Source of the DNA: Clostridiales bacterium
GTDB taxonomy: Bacteria; Bacillota; Clostridia; Oscillospirales; Acutalibacteraceae
Assembly (NCBI GenBank): GCA_019419895.1
Contig: JAHZIE010000004.1
Location: 1-6,262, forward strand
DNA: 6,262 nucleotides
Direction: 5' to 3'
This document shows positions 5,727 to 6,262 of this stretch, piece after piece. Within the stretch, counting starts at the first letter, position 1. Every line of letters begins with the position of its first letter. The position numbers were made by a program, and so were the translations under genes. The notes under the pieces are model-generated. The model was not told the origin of the DNA. It saw only the letters and a list, made by a program, of their open reading frames with translations, and made no database searches.

Positions 5727-6262
5727 ATGTTTAACAGTCATTCAAACCCATCGGACTTAAAAATCACCGATATGCGATTTGTTGATATCGATGGAGCGCC
5801 AAAACGCTGTACTATTTTAAAAATTATGACCAACCAGGGAATTGTGGGATACGGGGAGGTTCGGGATGCCTCCAGCAAAACTTATGCGCTGATGCTCAAG
5901 AGCCGGATCCTTGGCGAGAATCCATGCAATGTGGATAAAATATTTCACAAGATCAAACAGTTTGGCGGCCCGTCCAGACAGGGGGGCGGTGTCTCCGGCA
6001 TTGAAATTGCCCTTTGGGATCTTGCCGGTAAGGCATATGAGATCCCCCTTTACCAGCTTTTGGGCGGAAAATACCGTGACGAGGTCAGGGTTTATTGTGA
6101 TACAGATGTGGAGGGAAGGCATACCGGACGTGAAATGGGTCTGGCATTAAAAAAGCGTATGGAAATGGGCTTCACTTTTTTCAAAATGGATTTGGGAATT
6201 GGCCTGCTTCTCGATCAGCCGGGAACGCTGAACGCCCCTTTAGGATATCTGGAAGAAATGAA
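5727..6262 (+). CDS. Mandelate racemase/muconate lactonizing enzyme family protein (enolase superfamily), 5' part
   Basis: The reading frame is open from ATG 5727 to the right edge, so 178 codons are seen and the C-terminus is missing; full members are about 370-400 residues. GGAGGA at 5714-5719 lies 7 bases before the ATG. The visible part shows the enolase-superfamily N-terminal capping domain (about 12-125), with GYGEVRDASSK, then GGPSRQGGGVSGIEIALWDLAGK at 80-102, YQLLGGKYRDEVRVY, and the start of the barrel with FFKMDLGIG, where K153 sits at the usual position of the catalytic lysine region. Family members dehydrate or racemise sugar acids using Mg2+. The metal-binding Asp/Glu residues and the catalytic His lie beyond the edge, so the reaction cannot be assigned. 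Divergence from an AraC regulator supports an inducible acid-sugar pathway. Confidence 0.88.
   Translation, partial: MFNSHSNPSDLKITDMRFVDIDGAPKRCTILKIMTNQGIVGYGEVRDASSKTYALMLKSRILGENPCNVDKIFHKIKQFGGPSRQGGGVSGIEIALWDLAGKAYEIPLYQLLGGKYRDEVRVYCDTDVEGRHTGREMGLALKKRMEMGFTFFKMDLGIGLLLDQPGTLNAPLGYLEEM

Noticed and set aside
1..6262. CRISPR arrays, tRNA or rRNA genes, insertion sequences
   Set aside because: No regularly spaced repeats, cloverleaf-type or rRNA-like sequence, or transposase-like protein was seen on either strand.

Overview
The window looks like chromosomal DNA from a Firmicutes/Clostridia-type anaerobe. This rests on strong purine-rich ribosome binding sites, a mid-range GC content judged by eye, and proteins that resemble clostridial microcompartment, DeoR, AraC and enolase-superfamily families. 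No species can be named from the sequence alone.

Left part (1-2197): the tail of a bacterial microcompartment (BMC) operon. It encodes a pentameric vertex protein of the EutN/CcmL type, a PduS-like flavo-iron-sulfur electron-transfer protein, and a PduT-like tandem BMC shell protein that keeps the cysteine holding an Fe-S cluster at the trimer pore. Together these suggest a route for moving electrons across the shell and recycling cofactors inside. The signature enzyme, the aldehyde dehydrogenase and the main hexameric shell proteins are not in view and probably lie to the left of base 1.

Middle (2198-4352): a 166-base gap with a 10-bp inverted repeat, then a DeoR-family regulator, then a PduQ-like iron-dependent alcohol dehydrogenase 43 bases further on. 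A textbook intrinsic terminator with a perfect 15-bp stem closes this block. A DeoR regulator (a family that usually senses phosphorylated sugars) beside a PduQ-type aldehyde reductase suggests that the compartment handles an aldehyde made from a sugar phosphate. That is inference.

Right part (4353-6262): a mostly empty stretch with one doubtful 61-codon ORF, then an AraC-family regulator on the minus strand. A divergent mandelate racemase/muconate lactonizing enzyme (enolase superfamily) gene begins at 5727 and runs off the right edge. The 137-base divergent region has clear control architecture: a near-consensus promoter for the araC-type gene, an exact TATAAT for the enzyme gene without a good -35, and two identical 10-bp direct repeats exactly 21 bp apart, placed as expected for an AraC-type activator. 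This acid-sugar catabolism module appears transcriptionally separate from the BMC block.
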